Shown here: piece after piece, positions 60,805-64,000 of the stretch
Layout of the letters: every line of letters starts with the position of its first letter
How positions within the stretch are numbered: the first letter of the stretch is position 1
NCBI RefSeq assembly: GCF_021155775.2
Contig: NC_060234.1
Coordinates: 31,369,026 to 31,433,025, forward strand
From: Neodiprion pinetum
Taxonomy: Eukaryota; Arthropoda; Insecta; Hymenoptera; Diprionidae
Length of the DNA stretch: 64,000 nt
Direction of reading: 5' to 3'
Notes under the pieces: model-generated
What the model saw: only the letters and a program-made list of their open reading frames with translations
Database searches by the model: none
Told to the model about the DNA's origin: nothing
Made by a program: the position numbers and the translations under genes

Positions 60805-63800
60805 GGCCGGGGGGCGCGATGAGAGGGCTGCGGGGGAGCGGAGGGGTTGTGTAATTGGGGCTCAGTGACGCGAGCCGCAAGGTTGCTTTGACGCTGAATA
60901 ATTTCTCCTATTAACTTCACTTCATAATTGCTGATATGCTTTTGTGAAGTAAGTCACATGTGAATAAATCGCGCCTCTCCCAAGGCGACAATTTCTATAT
61001 TCGTCATATCCGTACGTACAACAAACATCATGCAGAAATCGCCGTGCGATAACATTCACGAATCGTTGATCACCAGCTTTTGCTAACTCTGATCAGACGA
61101 TCGATTTGCCATGCTGAAGTTAACGGGTAAATAAACAATTTATTCCCCAAAAAAGGGGAGCAGTTTACGGTACCAAATCGAAAGCTTTCTTTTCGCGGGA
61201 AATTGGATTCCAAGGTGCTTACAATTCATGAAGTATCTGTGTCCACCAACATTCAAGCGCAGTTCTATACCTTACTTGACGATCGGTATTGAGAGTCGTT
61301 ATATTTCGTGCTTTTCAAACGCATTAGCGTGTAGAATATTTCCGTGGCGAAAGTCAAAACCCAAAGTGATCATTACACAATTGCAACGATACAAAACTAA
61401 CAACTACTATTTCTGAGGCATGCAACCCTGCCAACCAATGAACAGCAGCTCGCTAATCCAATAAACAACGAAACAGACCAGGTGATGTACGACCTGGTAG
61501 AAGTTGGAATAGGTGGTTATAGAATTATGTACCTACTACTTGATATACCGATCCAACGGGCGTAATTTACAACGCGTGTGTCTTAGGCTTGCTGCGGACG
61601 TCAAGCGCCGCGAGTAACGACGTAAACGTGCACGCCAAAACGCTACGTGCTTCTATCCATCGATTGGGTCATTGTTTTATTATAGAGGATTTCAATCGAT
61701 CCCTGAACCTTGTACAGTCCAGCCTCCTCTTTGACCATGCCGCAGTGTACTTAAGGTTAAGGACAAAATAGAACGGAGTAATTGAAGTTAAAGGGGTGTA
61801 ATTGAGGACAATTTGACCTACGATTAAAAATAATTGATCAAGGTCACGTCAACTCTCGTAAGACACGGGGCAGGAAGAGCTTAAGAAGGCCGCTGGGAGA
61901 ATGGCCAAGAGTTTTCGGCAGGCAGCGCATTGACGCCTGGAAGAAATTGTGAAATGTAAGGTTAATTCGATGAGAATAATACTGGGGCAACAAAGGTGAG
62001 CTCTCAGTTCCCAAAATGTACCCTCTGAGTATATCAGTTCATCGAGGCGATTCCGATTTTATCCTCGATTTTATCCACTTCTGATTATTTTCAATTTATG
62101 GTTTTTATGCTGATTATACATCCGTTCACTCGGGTCATTCTTGCACCTGAGTATCCAATTTATTTTACAACAGTGTGCCGCCAATATTGAGAGAAGGTAA
62201 CACAGAAATAATAAAGGGAGAAAGCAGGAAAGAACGCGTGAGAGTAAATTGAAAAGGAGACGAAGACGGCAACGGAGACGAGTTGTCATTACCAGACGTA
62301 ATTCGCAACGAAACACACGCTACATTTATCGTAGAGGTTGGCATAAAGGAAGGCTAGGTGGGTTGGATCCAAAGATTGCTGTTTCCCGCATGGCTAAATC
62401 CTTCTTGAGTTTACTTCTTGTTCGTTCCATTTTACCTCTTGCCCGTTGCCTCTCCTCCTTCGTCATTATTCCTGTTGGTACCGACCTAACAACGCTGCAG
62501 GAGTAGCAGCAGCCATATTCGAATCACGCAGCTTTTATGTACAATCTGTTTTAGATTAGATTTGAGAAAGGATTAGATTTGTTTCATAAGGTTATATACA
62601 CGGGTTGTCGTTTCACCTTGTCATTACAGGGCAAATGAAAACAGCAATTCAGACAATTTTGGCATACGCAGATTTAATGTACACACACGAGCTTCCAGGC
62701 ACATCAATTAGAGGCGCGTTACTGAACTCTTTGAGCAATTGCAGGAAGAGCGAGTAGGGTTAATTCGACTTTCATCGAAAACTAATAGCAACATTCGCAT
62801 CACGGCATGATTTCACGGCACAGATTTATTTCGTCGTCCGTGAAACTCGGCACAGTATCTGCACGCATATTGTTGGTATGTGTTTGAAAATTCGGTGGCC
62901 ATAAACCAGTACTAAATCTTCCGCAATCAAACATCTATTGTCTGCCTAGGTCTGTCAGTTTGCATTTCTCTACACGTTGTACCGATATGTCCCAGAGAGT
63001 CACCTACGCGATATGTACGTGTTCCGCCTATGCACGTTATCACAATGTACGTACGATGTGTGGAATAACAATAGCGGATTTGACTGCTTTTGATTTAACA
63101 GGAAACAATGGCGGCAGACGCCACTCATTTGTTTCCTGACGTAACTGCGTACGCATCAACAGAATAGAGGTAATATACTGCACTACAGATTATAATTTGC
63201 GGTAATTACAATCCGGCACTGCGGTTCAATAATTAATTGTTCAAACGAATCTCGGCATTTGACCATTTTAGACAATTACTTTTATTAAATCAATTTAACG
63301 TTGGATTTTTCGCTACTGCAGGCCGGCAAAATTGTAACTGCTTATCTGTTACGGGTTATTATGTTGGCTAGGTTTTCCTTATTTGCCAAATTGGACCGAG
63401 ATGACTATGAATGTAGAGAAACGATTATGTTAAGAAATACTGAGCATCTGCAAATGTGCAACATTCCTTCAGTTTTACGTTCTAGTTTGATAGAGGGCAA
63501 TCGCAGGACAGGTCTTCTCGTTGAATAATGAAAATGATCGAAATCACGGATTGTATTTCCCCGAGTTGAATTCGAAGAAGATCAGGCTCCGGATTTGCTT
63601 TCCTTCGGATGCCTGAGATTCCTGGAGGGTTGAGGGCAGTGGATGCCGGACGAAGGGGCTTGATAGCGGTCCTTGTCTTGTCGTTTTCGATCGAATTCTA
63701 TTTTCCCAAGACCAAGGAATGGGGAAATTCCAAAGACATCTCTCCGCAGTTCCTTATCCCAAAAGCTTACCCGTGCCAACTTCCGTTGTGGAATCCAAGG

Positions 63801-64000
63801 CAAGCGAACCTGAAAGCGTGTTGCGTTATTTCACTGGAAAATTCAAATTCTCCTGACCGCCGTTCAGATTCCTGCTGGACACTATTGAAATACTTGTTTG
63901 ACTCGGGTCCAATAGCCACCCGTCTTCTGGACACCAGCAAGAATTGTGAATAATGATTTCCTCTCCGACCGATTCTCGATGTCTTGAATTCCTCAGTGGC
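60805..64000. other. Non-coding stretch to the right edge, no gene recognised
   Basis: It contains a short hairpin at 61477-61498 (ACCAGGT and ACCTGGT) and the longer hairpin at 63099-63138. The frames at 63301-63528 and 63609-63953 resemble no known protein. If the 60601 exon is real, this would be its first intron. Confidence 0.35.
63099..63138. repeat. 40-nt hairpin with 15 paired bases
   Basis: Outer arms CAGGAAACAA and TTGTTTCCTG pair perfectly. Inner arms TGGCG and CGCCA pair around the loop GCAGA, with a five-base bulge (CTCAT) on the right side. No flanking duplication or conserved RNA family was recognised. Confidence 0.7.

Noticed and set aside
63609..63953. 114-codon plus-strand frame near the right edge
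   Set aside because: No domain or homologue recognised. It shares the stretch with an opposite-strand frame and lacks any gene-like context.

Overview
The window reads as an animal, most likely insect, nuclear genome. It has long non-coding stretches, A/T and GA/CT microsatellites, a minus-strand kinesin, a minus-strand C2H2 zinc-finger exon, a small Tc1/mariner-type MITE and a full-length Ty3/gypsy LTR retrotransposon. CG dinucleotides are frequent, which fits a lightly methylated insect such as a sawfly or other hymenopteran. The order is an inference with modest confidence. There is no prokaryotic-style gene packing, no CRISPR array and no rRNA.

Layout. (1) 1-3869, minus: the N-terminal 1289 codons of a kinesin-6 (KIF20B/MPP1-like) protein. 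This is one uninterrupted frame that runs off the left edge. (2) 3870-17340: non-coding, with a GTCT repeat, an (AG)n repeat, a long near-perfect palindrome at 11131-11162 and a G-rich/C-rich inverted repeat at 12122-12258. (3) 17360-18524, minus: terminal exon of a five-finger C2H2 protein with a poly(A) signal. (4) 18525-54127: about 35 kb without a recognisable gene, containing simple repeats and a 434-bp MITE (45629-46062) with TA target duplications. (5) 54128-58947: a 4.8-kb intact Ty3/gypsy element with two LTRs that differ at one spot. Its gag and pol frames overlap behind a textbook -1 slippery heptamer. (6) 58948-64000: flanking DNA with a GC-rich, promoter-like block and a possible first coding exon at 60601, plus a strong hairpin at 63099-63138.

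The most interesting item is the retrotransposon's priming system. No tRNA-complementary primer-binding site is evident. Instead, the bases directly after the 5' LTR (54488-54499) are perfectly complementary over 12 nt to a stretch inside the LTR (54319-54330). That stretch lies about 30 bp downstream of a TATA box, where the transcript 5' end would be expected. This is the arrangement known from self-primed Tf1/sushi elements, where the RNA 5' end folds back to prime its own reverse transcription. Here it occurs in a probable insect element that shows no chromodomain at its integrase C-terminus. The kinesin's switch II carries DLAGSG instead of DLAGSE, which is also worth a second look.
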